Below, piece after piece: positions 47,921 to 60,900 of a DNA stretch of 64,000 bases. A model generated the notes under the pieces. The model made no database searches, was not told the origin of the DNA, and saw nothing but the letters and a program-made list of their open reading frames with translations. The stretch's first letter is position 1. Each line of letters opens with the position of its first letter. Position numbers and translations under genes: made by a program. This DNA is from Lateolabrax maculatus. Its lineage: Eukaryota; Chordata; Actinopteri; Acropomatiformes; Lateolabracidae. Location: the NCBI GenBank assembly GCA_031216445.1, contig CM062198.1:124001-188000 (forward strand), given 5' to 3'.

Positions 47921-50900
47921 CTAACCCAGTAGACTGTTCTTCAAAGTTAACAGTTTTGGTGGGAGGTTTGCTTTCCCAGTCCAAGCATCACAGTCTGAAT
48001 GAAGTTGAGTGTATTTGCCATGCATTTTGGGTAATCCAAATGCAAAGCATATGTAAGCCCAAATAACAGACAAACTGCCTGAGGCAAGTTTTTTTATATG
48101 ATCCATGATGATACCTCCCTCCAGAATGATGGCAGTGGAGATGGGCTGGAGGTCTACTGAACTTGGACCCTCATGAGGATTATCTTCACTGACAACTGTC
48201 AGCACACCGACAGTGCATTCTAGGGCCTCGTCTCTCGCTGTACCCTACAAAGACACACACACACATTCTTCAGCATGGCAATTTATGCTCTTCTAAACAT
48301 TCATTTTTAATGTTGAAAGCATTTGCTAGGGAATATGGTTTTAAATATGTGTTCACACTGGATTGTTACAATATAACCAACAAAATAAATGTGGTATGAT
48401 TAAACTAAAGCTATGGTCCACAAGGTCCATATATTCTTAAACAGTGACACTGACTTTTCAGCCTGGACTCCTGCTCCTTAGATTTACAATTAATTAATGT
48501 GTACAACGTTTATGTGGCAAATTTCATTTTTATTTACTGGCTGTTTAAATACCTCTCAGATTAGCTGTGGAGGAATTGCCATACAAAATACATCAATCAC
48601 TGTACAAAATGTATATTGTATATTGTGCAGATAAAATTACATCTTCTATGTCAGCACAGATATAGTTCTATTTTAATGCAGACCAAACTTTTTCTTACGT
48701 GCAAGTACTTACAGAGTATGTCTTGAAGAATTCACTGGAGTCGTCACCAAGTAAAATAGGAATGCCTTTGAGGACAACAGAGCGAAGTACTGTCACGTCT
48801 GGTGTCTAATGATACACAGAGAGAGAAAAGACCAGTTAACAGAGTAATTTGCAAGGCACAAGCACAAGTCAGACAGAAAATAGAATAGGTTGGGCTGGAT
48901 CATCTCATTTAGAACTTGATTGATGAACTATCACACAGATCAAAAGCAAAATTAACCTACTTACCATCCAGCTCATGTGCTGCATCAGCTCACTGAGCTT
49001 CTGGCCAACAGTTCCCCTTCTTGTTTTGAAAAGTTCAATGAAACGTGGGGTATACTGGTCCAGAGCCTCAAAGAAGTCTCCCTCAAGATTCTTACTTGCG
49101 ATTCTGTTGAACTCAGCAAACACCTGAAAAGTAGAGAGAGGGGTGGGTAGGGATGGAGAGATGGCAGAAGTGTTAACATTCCAACAAGTGTGTTTGGATT
49201 TCTAGCCACACACCTTGAATTTCTTTTTGATAGGCATTATTTTATTGGTTGAGAACAAAAATAGTTTACCTGTCTGTGAAGAGTGCTGGCCATCGTTCAA
49301 CAATGTTCTGTACAGCAGGTTCCTTTTCTACAATTTCTTGTCTGCGTAGTGGGAATGATTGGTCCATCATTTGTGAGATGAGAGTGCCATTGGGTTGTTT
49401 CTTCTTCATTTCTTCCACGAGAACCTTTCTGGCATTTTCAAGGCTTGTTTCATCATGTCCTTCAGGTAAGTTAGGTAGGTAGTTTGCTTCACCTCTTTTT
49501 GGCTGTTTGATATTCTTGCTTGAGGATTCTCCTTCTGGGTTGCCTTTACTTCTTTTGCCTCCATTGATTGCTACATCCTCACATCCAGCTTTTTGAAGCT
49601 TTGTGCGATAATTTAAGGCTGTTTTTCCAGCCATACCATCTGTGTGGTCCAGGCTCAGTGAGGCAGGGGTGTTTGCTAATTAGTGCTTTTGCAACACTGC
49701 TGAAGTCATCATCTTTAGGGTAAGCCTTGAAACTGTACATCGTCTCAGCAAGCTTTTCTAGTATGTCATGCTTCATATCTCGTGGTAGAGTCATACGTGT
49801 TCCATCCTTCATAAAGGCAAGATCTGCCTGTCTGAGTCTATAGTCAACATCAACTGAGAAATTGGGTATGTCAAAGAAATCTGGCCACTGTTGTCTTAGC
49901 GATGGTGATGCTCTTCCTGTCGACAGGATCTCAGTGTCTGCTGTGCTGCACTCAGTGTCTGATGTTGTGGTGGGTGATGACAATGCGGTTAAATGGAGAG
50001 TCACAAGAGGGATGATTTTGAGCGTAGCTCTTTCAGGTAAATCAGTTATTTCAGTCAAATTGCAGAGGGCATTATGGAAGTCTTGATCTTCATACTGCAG
50101 TTTAAAGTCATACTGCAGTGACAGTTTATCTACCAGTTGCACTTTTAATTCTTCAATAGACTGTGGTCTCTCATTTAAAGTCAACTTCCTGATATCATCT
50201 TCAGCGATGATGAGTAGAGCAAGCTGAATGGAATGAAGAGAGGAGCGATATTTAGGGTGTAGATTTCCAAGTACCCAGTAGATGGCAGCTTGTGTTTCTT
50301 TCTGGAGGTTCCCAAGGGCTTAGCCACCTCAAAATCATCTATGTACAAGAAAAGAGCAATCCTGAATTCTTCCTCTGTCAAGAGAGAATTGTCTTTAAAC
50401 CGGTAACCATCCCTGTGAGATCTGTATCCTTGTGACAAATTTGTCTCAGATGACATGGCCTTATCTAAAATTTCTCCATTGTTTAGTAATGTCTGCAGCA
50501 TTTTTAGTATGGGGATATACACAACTGTCTGCCTGTCATTTTTTAGGACAAACTCAATAGGCGTCACCACTGAGAATTCTTTTCAAATGTATGATGTTCG
50601 CTTGCTAGTGGTTGACAATGACCCCCTAGTAGAAGTGAATTTCAGGAATACATTATTCTCAGTAAATACTTTAGCTATCTCACTCACTTAAGAGTCCTCA
50701 ACATCTCCACAATGTTGATTTAGTATTTTTCCAACCGAGGTATGTAACAATGGCTGTGAAAGCACATAAATTTGGTTGATCTGCTCTATAACTTCTTGCA
50801 GGTCATTTTCAGAGATGTTAAGAATCGATGACATTTTCAGAAAAACAGCAGCTACATTATGTTCCAACTGACTCTCCAAGTCTCCCACATCTTCATTGAG

Positions 50901-51446
50901 CTCAGTAACCTCAAACTCAACCTGATCAGTTTCAGGGGCACTATCCTCAGGTTGAATATTTATATTAGGTGGAGGTACCTCAAGTACATTATGTGACACA
51001 ATTTCAGGTTTGAATGCCATCTTATTGTGGTCTTGATGTTCTTTGCTTTTATGTGCATTAAAGGTTGAATAAACATTGCTCTGAAAGCTACAGCCTTGAT
51101 ATGGACAGGAAACCTTTTGCTTCAGCTTCAAATGTCTTCGTAAATGGGTAAAAAAGTCAGCTCCAGTGCAAGGCTCCACAAAGTCACACAGCTGACAATG
51201 GAAAGCAGTTTCACCCACGTTCCCCAGGTCCTTTTGAGTGTGCCATGTTGATAAGTGGACTTTGAGTGCATTGAAAGATTTAAATGTGCACAGGCACTCC
51301 TTATAAAGGCACGGTAGTGGTGATATTCGAGTGTGGCACCCGTGTTTTAAGCGGTAATGCTTAAGTAAGAAGCACCTCTTTTCAGCACAAAATGTGCAGT
51401 ACTTACACAACCACTGCATAGGAAGTTTTTTGTCTTCTTGAAAAAT
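47921..51446 (-). pseudogene. X gene, B7 (promoter-linked, zinc-finger frame intact)
   Basis: The shared stops and frameshifts disable the full-length protein. The diagnostic mix is GKANLPP with B5/B6, KNIKQPKR with B3, and CTTACGTG in intron 3 with B2. Private changes include AGTATGTC in exon 3 and ENDLQEV instead of ENALQEV. Confidence 0.8.
50688..51419 (-). CDS. Short four-finger C2H2 protein, best expression candidate (B7)
   Basis: 243 codons from the ATG at 51419 (MQWLCKYC) to TAA at 50690-50688, with all four finger Cys/His sets intact. Of the copies with the natural upstream DNA in this window (B2 and B7), only this one has an unbroken finger frame. If the YY1-type start region at 52102-52114 works, a transcript would splice from the 51717-51671 exon to the acceptor at 51446 and could yield this short protein. 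It lacks any catalytic part, so a role as a DNA-binding competitor of transposition is conceivable but purely speculative. Confidence 0.4.
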   Translation of the reverse strand: MQWLCKYCTFCAEKRCFLLKHYRLKHGCHTRISPLPCLYKECLCTFKSFNALKVHLSTWHTQKDLGNVGETAFHCQLCDFVEPCTGADFFTHLRRHLKLKQKVSCPYQGCSFQSNVYSTFNAHKSKEHQDHNKMAFKPEIVSHNVLEVPPPNINIQPEDSAPETDQVEFEVTELNEDVGDLESQLEHNVAAVFLKMSSILNISENDLQEVIEQINQIYVLSQPLLHTSVGKILNQHCGDVEDS

Positions 51447-51569
51447 CTGAAAAGAAAAGATCATTTTAGCATCAAGCCCGGCAAAATAGAAACAAAAAAC
51501 AAAAACACTAACATGCAGTATCAGACTTGAAATACCAGAGCAACAGAAAAAAACTAAATCCTTGCAAAA

Positions 51570-52115
51570 ATCTATCTAATTATCAAGCTTTTAATCATTT
51601 CACTTCTTTAAGACAAGAACAGCTACCAAATGAACACAGCAGTACAAAAGGTAAATGGTAAATGACTCACTTATGTGGTATCAAGGGAACTGTGGATTGA
51701 TCACCATCTGCCTGAGCCTGGAAGGGGACAGTTAAGAAGAATACAACAATTTAACACAACCAAAGCTCACCACAACTCATAAACATCTTGTTTCCAGTAC
51801 AAGTGAAAACTGTAACATAGGCCTATTACCCACAAAGACAGTATTGTAATGTACATATTCTAGACAACATAACCTTAAAGAATAACTTAGGCCACTGAGT
51901 ATGCCAGCAATGGTAACAGGCTATGATAAAAAGACAGACAGGGAGACCCTTTTGTCTGTCCCAAATCTGATCTGCGGGCTCTCACTGCACTCCTCGTGTG
52001 ATCAGACAAGCACTGCGCAAGTAAACAGTGTGCGGCATAGACATATAAAGAGTAGACGCCGCATCGACCGCTACTGCCTATTGGCGCTGACGAGACGTGG
52101 GGCCGCCATCTTGGA
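51570..52115 (-). promoter_or_regulatory. Natural upstream region of X gene (copy 2)
   Basis: Counterpart of 16668-17213: exon candidate 51717-51671 with consensus splice sites, YY1-type CCAAGATGGCGGC at 52114-52102. No difference from copy 1 noticed by eye. Confidence 0.5.
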
Positions 52116-52759
52116 CCGGTCACCCGCTCCACTCAGTGTAATCTGTCTGCAGGTACAATGAAGTGTCAATGCATTTAATTAATCATAACTCTGAATACTA
52201 AACTGATTTTCACGGGATTTTTTTCTGCAAACGTCATACATGTAGGCATGATACCGGACACATGATTCGGCGTATTTTAATATACATAATAGGCATAACG
52301 GTAATAGAATATTCTGGTATGTGATATATGCTATGTATGATATAATATAATACACACACACACACATATATAAAAACACTAATATATGATAGAGAAGCAG
52401 AAGCAGATTGTGTACTACTCAGCTATTTTAATAAGTTGAAAAATGAAGAAACAATACAACATTATACATCAATATAAGATAAAACACAATAGACAGAAGT
52501 TAGATCTCAGAAAAAATGAATATGTATATCTACATATATATCAAAAAAAATGAAAATCTATATCTATCTATCTATCTCTCTCTCCCTATATATCTGTATA
52601 TATAATATATATATATATATATATTATATATACATGTGTGACGTTTGCATTAAACAATCCCGTGAAAATCAGTTTAGTATTCAGAGTTATGATTGATTAA
52701 ACACGCTGACAGTTCATTGATCCTGCAGAATGATCACACTGAGTGGAGCGGGTGACCGG
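52116..52759. repeat. Palindromic insertion in X promoter (copy 3)
   Basis: Same 128-bp inverted arms as 17214-17853. The (TATA) part of the left internal repeat is shorter, and the (TA)n near 52605-52630 is longer. Confidence 0.75.
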
Positions 52760-53430
52760 CTCATTGGGCGCGCTAAACGTGGTAACCATGGAAACGACAC
52801 AGCTACAAATATGACTAGTGTTAAGTGAGGAGGGTTAAATAAAATAACATTAAGTTAGCATAGTCCTAACTTAACAGCCGAGCGTAAAATAAAATGATAC
52901 ATCCAGACTTGTTCTGATGTTCTGCCATGTGAATGCCCTCCTGCTCATGGAAACTCACAAACCGCCGGGATCAGTCTCTCATCGTGAGTGAGTACTCATA
53001 GATGACTGGCCTCAGAAAAAAAAATCAACTCCGACAGCGGGTGTGCGCGTGCACGTGACGAGCACGCCCGCGACCGCTACACTAAAGTTTCTCCTCAACT
53101 TTAACGTGACAAAAGTAAGACACGTTATGTCCATAATATAGTTCAGCTAGCTCAGAGCTATATAGCTCTGAGGCAGCGTTAGCTGACATTACAACACACA
53201 TCATTACTAGCAAGCACGAAAAATATGGCGCTTACTTACAGAAAGAAAACGGTCTAAACAAGGGTAAAATATTACTCACCAAATGAGTGTGCCAAGCACA
53301 AGAATGCTGAAAATAACCTTAACGAGTGCTGTTGCAGGGATTAGGTCCAGCTCCTCGTCCGTTGCGGGTGTGTTGTTGACATACCGTCAGGCGTAGAGAG
53401 GACGGAGTTGCGCATGCCCACAGGTCGGGA
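52760..53430 (-). promoter_or_regulatory. Promoter-like GC-rich block of X (copy 3)
   Basis: ATTGG 52763-52767 and X-box-like 52782-52795 retained. Several substitutions relative to copies 1 and 2 (for example 'agctcctcg' for 'agcttctcg' and 'gaggacgg' for 'gagtacgg'). Confidence 0.45.
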
Positions 53431-53957
53431 AAAAAAAAAAAAAAGCCGGCGAAGTTTTCAAATCGAAGCAAAAGTACTAATACCACTCCGTGAAACTACT
53501 CTTTTACAATACAGCTCCTGCAGTGAAAATTTCAATTAAGTAAAAAAACATATAACCACAAAAAGAAATACTTAAAATATTAAAATTAAAAGTAGCATAC
53601 TACTGATTATTATTATATATCGCGTATGTATTATTACATATGCAGTGATGTAAAAAGTACAATATTTCCCTCTAAAATGTAGTGGAGTAAAAGTAGACAG
53701 TAATATGAAAAAAAAAGTAAAGTACTTAAAGTACTTTGTACTTAAGTGCAGTATTGAGTAAATGTACTTGTAAAAGCACAATTATCGAAAACATACTTTT
53801 TCTAAATTAATCCAGTTCAAGTAGACTGAGCTGGTGAGATTTTTCAACCACAAATTACAAGTAATTTACTAAAAGTAAGTGTTAATAGCAATTTGATAAA
53901 AACTGATTTAAGTCAATTTACTATTTTTAATTAAATACTATGTTTGCATTTACAGTG
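53431..53957. other. AT-rich right end of complete X (copy 2)
   Basis: Counterpart of 1283-1803 with a few substitutions and one extra A. No gene seen. Confidence 0.4.
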
Positions 53958-55026
53958 TACTGCTGTCCTTGATATGTAAAAGCAAACAGATACTGTGAAT
54001 CTGGGTGTAATGGCACACTAACAAATGCTGTGTACCAACAGGCGTCATGTGGGATATTAGAAAGCAAAGTATGTGGGTCTGGAACCACAGGTACTTCTGC
54101 ATCTACAGTGGAATTAATGGCGCACAAATCATGCACCAATCGATAGTCACTAGAGTTTATTTTGTTTTATTGGACAAGTTGGTGTATTACACAGACTTTT
54201 TGTTGGTTTTAACACACCTGCTGCTACCAAGCCCTTGATGGTGGGTCTTATACCTGCTATTTGGTGTGGTTTAATGGGATATTGTTTTTGGTATGGCAAC
54301 ACAATGCCCTCTTTTGCTTTGATGTGAACTGGCTGTGCTGACCTAACTAGCCCTACATCTGTTTTATGATGTGACCATAACTCATGTGGTATCTGATGTA
54401 GTAGCACACTATGTTCTTCTGAGAGTGGCAGTTGAGTAGGGAATCTCTGACTTAGTAGCACTTGGGCTCTTGTTCCTTTGTCATATGCTCGCAGAAATAT
54501 TTTCACATATTGTCCATCGGAGGATGACTGCACATGCGTGTTCTGAGTTGGTTTCCATACAGTCACTTGTAGTGCTGCCTTCACCATCGGTCCTAGGTCA
54601 CGTGATTCATGTCGATTAGCTATCAGGAGTGTAACATGTGGGACGGAGCTGGTGACTTGAAACCAGGGACGTAGTTCTGGTGGTAGAGTAACTGCTGCTG
54701 CTGGTCCTTGTGGTCCAACATACAGGTCTTGACATATTACAGATAATATTTTGCCTGTAATCAACTCTGTCCAGCATTCTTTGTAGTCAGTATGTTGCTG
54801 AGTCTCATCATACATCAGAGTGCAGTGCAGCGGCAGTCGTGGTTCTTGTGCTGTGGGCAGTTCTTTCTGTATCCAGGCTTTTCACACACTCCATTGGTGT
54901 GCAAGTTCTGAGTCAGCTGGCCATTGGATCCAGTATACTGCAGGCTGCACATATGTGAGTGTCTTTTGTCTTTCTCTTCGTCTGCCAGTGTGCTTTAAGT
55001 CTTACAGTATCTCTTGCTGGAACATT
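53958..55026 (-). pseudogene. pol: ERV pol 5' half (copy 3)
   Basis: Frames 54815-54150 and 54139-53927. Differs from copies 1 and 2 by several substitutions (for example NRHESRD for NGHESRD and QYPIKPH for QYPMKPH). Same breaks. Confidence 0.85.
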
Positions 55027-55653
55027 TGAAGCAGGCTGGTATGTGGGATATCTCCAGTGAAGTGTTAAAGATATCTGTGAACACCAGAGACAGCTGGTCA
55101 GCACAGTGCTTCAGGGTGGATGGAGAGACAGAGTCTGGCCCGGCTGCTTTGTGGAGGTTCTGTCTCTTGTATTGTCTGTTAACATCCCTCTCCAGGATTG
55201 AGAGAGGTGTCACTGTGGACGGGAAGGGGGCCTCTGAGGTTTGAAGTTGTGGAGAGGCCCAGGCCCCTGCAGTGGTGGGAGAGGTGAAGCTGGTGGCCTG
55301 GGGCTGGTGGATGGAGTCCCAGGGGATTGTGTCTGGACTGTCCCATTGTCTTTCGAAACGACAGTAGAACTTGTTCAGATTGTTGGACAGGCGCAAGTCG
55401 TTAGCAGAGTGGGGGGCTCTGGGTTTGTAATGGGTGAGCTCTCTGAGCCCCTTCCAGACAGAAGCAGAGTCCTTGGCTGAGAACTGGTGTTGGAGTTTCT
55501 CAGAATACAGTCGTTTAGCTCCCCTCACCTCCTTGCTAAACCTGTACTTTGCCTCTTTGAACCTGCTTCTGTCTCCACTCCTAAATGCTTCCTCCTTTTG
55601 CGACCTTAGCTGTCTGAGACGGGTTGGCTGTGTTGTATCTTCTGTAGCGATGA
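55027..55653 (-). mobile_element. LINE ORF2 fragment (copy 3)
   Basis: Counterpart of 2873-3499. One visible change near its LTR end (TRLRQLRSQ for TPLRQLRSQ). Confidence 0.8.
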
Positions 55654-56144
55654 TGTGATGATGATGAAGGAATCTCCGCTGACACCGACTTAGTTGTATA
55701 AAAAGGTTTATTACAAAAAGTACAGCGTCAAAACAAGCACCATGGATTGCCTGTGAGAAGATCCGAAGCCAATGTGAATCTCCTCCGTTTTCCACTCAAA
55801 CTACACCTTTTAAAGCCTCATGGTATAGCTAATGTGTGGTGACAAGATAGGCTCAGAGCCAACCTCATAACCATACATGGCTATTTTACAGAAAGGGAAG
55901 GTGGAACCTATAGTTCAGGTTGAAACTGATCTCATCTCTTTGGAACTTTAGGAAAACAACCCCCAAGGGGCACCCATCTATGAAAGTAGCCAGACCTTGG
56001 ACATAGGCTTATCTAAACATTTCCCACACAAGTATCTAAACATTGGATCCACACAAGTATCTAAACATTGGACACACATGGGAGAGACATCTCTCAGCTC
56101 AGACACCTCATTTTACTTAAATTTGGGTCAATTTGGTTGCTTCT
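55654..56144 (-). repeat. ERV 3' LTR (copy 3)
   Basis: Counterpart of 3500-3990, ending at the same ...CATCATCACA / LINE border. U3 direct repeats at about 56013-56081. Confidence 0.6.
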
Positions 56145-56353
56145 TCAGCTGTCATGGTTTGGTGTAGGTTTATCTATGTGCATTGATTTCGTGAACATTG
56201 TACCACTACCATCACTGTCCCTTCTTTTAGGCATTGTCTGTGAACCACATGCGTGTCTATTTTTATGCCTTCTGGTCCTAATGTCAATGTTTGATTGTAT
56301 TGAGCTGACTTTATATACGTGAGTGTGATTACGTTGTTTACTGGTACTCCTCC

Positions 56354-57330
56354 TCTCAGCCAGTCTCTGTGATCATCTTTGTCCTTGGATCTTGAAGCTG
56401 TCTATCTTCCAGTTGGGAGGCTTCACCGTCCCTTTCTGGATCGTGCTGTGCCCTTGCTGTCTCACCTGGATCCCTCGCTCTGCAGCAATGGTTTAAATGG
56501 AACCAACATTTCTTACCCTCTACTTTCAGCGCAGTTGGGGTAGTTAGGATAACCTTAAAGGGTCCTTCTCACCTTGGTTGGTCCCACTTTCGTTTGAACA
56601 CCTTTACGTAGACCCAGTCTCCAGGTTCAACTCTCCTTAGCTGCTCTGGAATGTCAGCGTCTCTGTCCTCAGACACAGCTTTTACCTGTTGGAGCACAGC
56701 TTTGTGTATTTGCGTTAGGTGTCGTAGGTAGCATGTTAGTTCTCGTTCACATTGCTCGCATACGGCCCTCTACAAAAGGGAACCGGCATCGGTCTCCCTG
56801 TAAGTGCCTCGTGTGGTATTAGATGTGTTAGTCTCTTAGCTTAGTGTTAGTGTTAGTTAGTGTTCGTATAGCCATCAAAGCAAGTGGCAATGCATCTACC
56901 CAATTGATTTTATACTGACTGTCTGCTCTAATTTTTGCAAGTTTTGCTTTTAGCATGCCATTTGCCCTTTCCACTACTCTCTGTGACTGTGGGTGATACA
57001 CACATCTGAACTTCTGTTTGATTCCTAGCATTTTTAGGGCTTTTTTTATTGTCTCAGCTACAAACGCAGGTCGGAAAAATGGTGACCACCAGACTGCTTG
57101 AAGGCGTCTCAACACCTCCCCACTTGTGCAATGGTCCTGACCATGCGCACTACGTGTAGCAACCTGTACCAAAGATGTTGGGAGGACAATATGTCCATGT
57201 GCACTTCGCCATAGCCCATGTGATGGACCTTCTTCAGTGATTATACTTGCCCCCCTTTTTGCCCATACAGAATGTGCATATGGACTTGCCTGATGTTGTG
57301 CTGCTATTACATAGCAGCACATATATATAG

Positions 57331-57365
<35 letters not shown>

Positions 57366-57926
57366 TATATATATAAGTTTGTCAGTGGTTCACAATCTCC
57401 AGCTACTAGCAGTGGTCCTATACAGGTGGGTGTAGCTATGCGTTTTGCGGCTTCATCTGCTAAGTTGTTGCCTTTAGCTATCAGGGAATTCGTTTTTTGA
57501 TGAGCTACGCATTTAATGATGGCTAACACTTTTGGATGGTGTATGGCTTCTAGTAAAGCTGAGATGGCAGAAATGACGACATGTGTCTCACCGTTTGTGG
57601 TTTGGGAGCTTTCGATACTGCCTCAATTTGTGAGGGCACTATAGCTCATTTAGTGCCACAGAGTTGTCTACCTAAGTATTCAACCTGTGTCTGGCAAAAC
57701 TGTAATTTATTTTTACTCACCTTGTGAGCCCCCTTTTCTAAAGCCATCAGGGCTGAGACTGAGTCTTGTGCACATTGAGCTTTGGAGGTGCTACATATCA
57801 AGAGATCATCTACATATTGTAGTACTGTACTGGACACGTCTAGGTGTTGCAGGTCATTAGCCAATACTCGACTGAATATTGAGGGACTTTCAACATAGCT
57901 CTGCGGGAGACGTGTGTACGTATACT
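56354..57926 (-). pseudogene. pol: ERV pol 3' half (copy 3, B8), integrase core frame unbroken
   Basis: Here the zinc-binding part and core of integrase read through in one 164-codon frame (57322-56828), because the poly-T expansion of copies 1 and 2 is absent. The frame still ends early near 56830 and the C-terminal module carries the TGA stop, so it is a fragment. RNase H frame 57529-57332 and YVDD frame 57864-57646. Confidence 0.88.
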
Positions 57927-60900
57927 CACTGTAAAATCTAATTAGTTGACCTTACTTAAAAAAAGTATGCAAACTCGTTGCAAATTAAGCAAAGTAATCT
58001 TAAGAATAGTGAGTTAGAAAAGCTTGTTTATTTTAAGTGTGCAGTACCAAATCAAGTAGTACAACTAAAAAAAAAAAAAAAAAGTTCATGTAACTTAATA
58101 GCCATGCTTAGTGTTAACTTAATTTTTTCATTTTGTGTGGACTGCTTGATACAAATTTAACCCCACTTAGAATTATGATACCTACTACTTACTACTCACT
58201 CATTTTTTTTCAGTTCATTTCAGTTCAGTTAAATTAAACAAACCAATTTCCTTGAATGGGTCCTTGTCCTTCTCCCATTTCTTATCTATTTTAGCTGTTA
58301 TTACCTAATAAAGGGAAAAACACCACAAACATATACTTTAAAAGAACACTCACTGGGTTTGTTCAGCTGCATTACAACATTTATTAAAAAAATAATTGCA
58401 TCACTGACAGATCTAGGCTGAACAATAAATGTTCGCTATTGTTACTTTTGATTCCAATTCTCCAATATAAAATGTGTGTTTTATCACTCATGTAATAACC
58501 TTACAATAAACAATAAAATTACTGTTCTCTATCCTCTTGTCATATTTAATGTATTTTAAAGCTAGTTGTAAAATTGCTCATAGTGTGATCTATGTCTGTT
58601 AGGCTATTGTAATAACAATATGCATTAAATCTATTATTCAGCCTCAAGTGTTCTGTTCCCAAGTATCACTTTCTTGTACATTCAAGTACAAAACAGCAGC
58701 TAAACAACAAACTTGTGGTTTGATTTGACTGTAGAACATGACATGGACATGGCAAAAATAAAACCACATTTTTGTGAGCTAATTCTATGCATGTAACAGT
58801 CTCACAATATTAAACAGGTAAACACCTGATAATTACAGGACTTCAGTGCATGCAAAATCATTGCATTTCTGATCAAAACTGAAAGTACAACAAATGCTTT
58901 TGTGTCCCAAAGCGAGCATCAGTCCAAGGTTTAAACCAACACAGAAAAACATCACTCCTTGGGTTTTGTATTTGTACTACATTATAACTACTATAATTAA
59001 AAGTTTTCCCAAAACACAAATGTAAACAGGTCAACCTTGCTAGGTTCCTTTCTGACAACATTATCTAACAACTCTTTGCAACACAAGGTGGCGCTATTTC
59101 CACCATTAGCATACTAGCATAACATGGTACACTTTAATAGAATTTTTTTTTTTTTGAGATCATAAACAAGCCAGCTCAGTTGCATGAAAGCATAAAACTT
59201 TCTCTGATAACAGGAGAACATTAACTGCTGCATAATTTACAAAGTGCTATCTGACAGCTGATGGCTCTTTACTGGTCTAACCCAGTAGACTGTTCTTCAA
59301 AGTTAACAGTTTTGGTGGGAGGTTTTCTTTCCCAGTCCAAGCATCACAGTCTGAATGAAGTTGAGTGTATTTGCCATGCATTTTGGGTAATCCAAATGCA
59401 AAGCATATGTAAGCCCAAATAACAGACAAACTGCCTGAGGCAAGTTTTTTTATATGATCCATGATGATACCTCCCTCCAGAATGATGGCAGTGGAGATGG
59501 GCTGGAGGTCTACTGAACTTGGACCCTCATGAGGATTATCTTCACTGACAACTGTCAGCACACCGACAGTGCATTCTAAGGCCTCGTCTCTCGCTGTACC
59601 CTACAAAGACACACACACACATTCTTCAGCATGGCAATTTATGCTCTTCTAAACATTCATTTTTAATGTTGAAAGCATTTGCTAGGGAATATGGTTTTAA
59701 ATATGTGTTCACACTGGATTGTTACAATATAACCAACAAAATAAATGTGGTATGATTAAACTAAAGCTATGGTCCACAAGGTCCATATATTCTTAAACAG
59801 TGACACTGACTTTTCAGCCTGGACTCCTGCTCCTTAGATTTACAATTAATTAATGTGTACAACGTTTATGTGGCAAATTTCATTTTTATTTACTGGCTGT
59901 TTAAATACCTCTCAGATTAGCTGTGGAGGAATTGCCATACAAAATACATCAATCACTGTACAAAATGTATATTGTATATTGTGCAGATAAAATTACATCT
60001 TCTATGTCAGCACAGATATAGTTCTATTTTAATGCAGACCAAACTTTTTCTTATGTGCAAGTACTTACAGAGCATGTCTTGAAGAATTCACTGGAGTCGT
60101 CACCAAGTAAAATAGGAATGCCTTTGAGGACAACAGAGCGAAGTACTGTCACGTCTGGTGTCTAATGATACACAGAGAGAGAAAAGACCAGTTAACAGAG
60201 TAATTTGCAAGGCACAAGCACAAGTCAGACAGGAAATAGAATAGGTTGGGCTGGATCATCTCATTTAGAACTTGATTGATGAACTATCACACAGATCAAA
60301 AGCAAAATTAACCTACTAACCATCCAGCTCATGTGCTGCATCAGCTCACTGAGCTTCTGGCCAACAGTTCCCCTTCTTGTTTTGAAAAGTTCAATGAAAC
60401 GTGGGGTATACTGGTCCAGAGCCTCAAAGAAGTCTCCCTCAAGATTCTTACTTGCGATTCTGTTGAACTCAGCAAACACCTGAAAAGTAGAGAGAGGGGT
60501 GGGTAGGGATGGAGAGATGGCAGAAGTGTTAACATTCCAACAAGTGTGTTTAGATTTCTAGCCACACACCTTGAATTTCTTTTTGATAGGCATTATTTTA
60601 TTGGTTGAGAACAAAAATAGTTTACCTGTCTGTGAAGAGTGCTGGCCATCGTTCAACAATGTTCTGTACAGCAGGTTCCTTTTCTACAATTTCTTGTCTG
60701 CGTAGTGGGAATGATTGGTCCATCATTTGTGAGATGAGAGTGCCATTGGGTTGTTTCTTCTTCATTTCTTCCACGAGAACCTTTCTGGCATTTTCAAGGC
60801 TTGTTTCATCATGTCCTTCAGGTAAGTTAGGTAGGTAGTTTGCTTCACCTCTTTTTGGCCGTTTGATATTCTTGCTTGAGGATTCTCCTTCTGGGTTGCC

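Larger units (their letters stand above)
22151..51569. repeat. Short tandem repeat array 2: five copies, B3-B7
   Basis: Copies are B3 22151-28033, B4 28034-33913, B5 33914-39800, B6 39801-45687 and B7 45688-51569. Length differences come mostly from the (TA)n tract in the ERV part and from poly-A/T runs. B7 is the terminal copy and continues into the natural upstream DNA of X. B5 and B6 are the most alike pair. Confidence 0.92.
46570..53957 (-). mobile_element. Complete X transposon, 7,388 bp (B7 plus upstream part)
   Basis: Left end CACTGTAAAATC at 46570 and right end TTTACAGTG at 53949-53957, with TACT on both sides (46566-46569 and 53958-53961) and ERV RT sequence beyond each. It has the same layout as 11666-19049, with scattered substitutions. 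Confidence 0.82.
20119..55026. repeat. Higher-order tandem unit 2 (34,908 bp, five B copies)
   Basis: This has the same organisation as unit 1 but five B copies (B3-B7) instead of two. The length difference, 17,662 bp, is about three B units. The left end (LINE, LTR, integrase and B3) is almost identical to unit 1. The right end (upstream DNA, palindromic element, ERV 5' half) differs from unit 1 by scattered substitutions and small indels. Confidence 0.88.
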
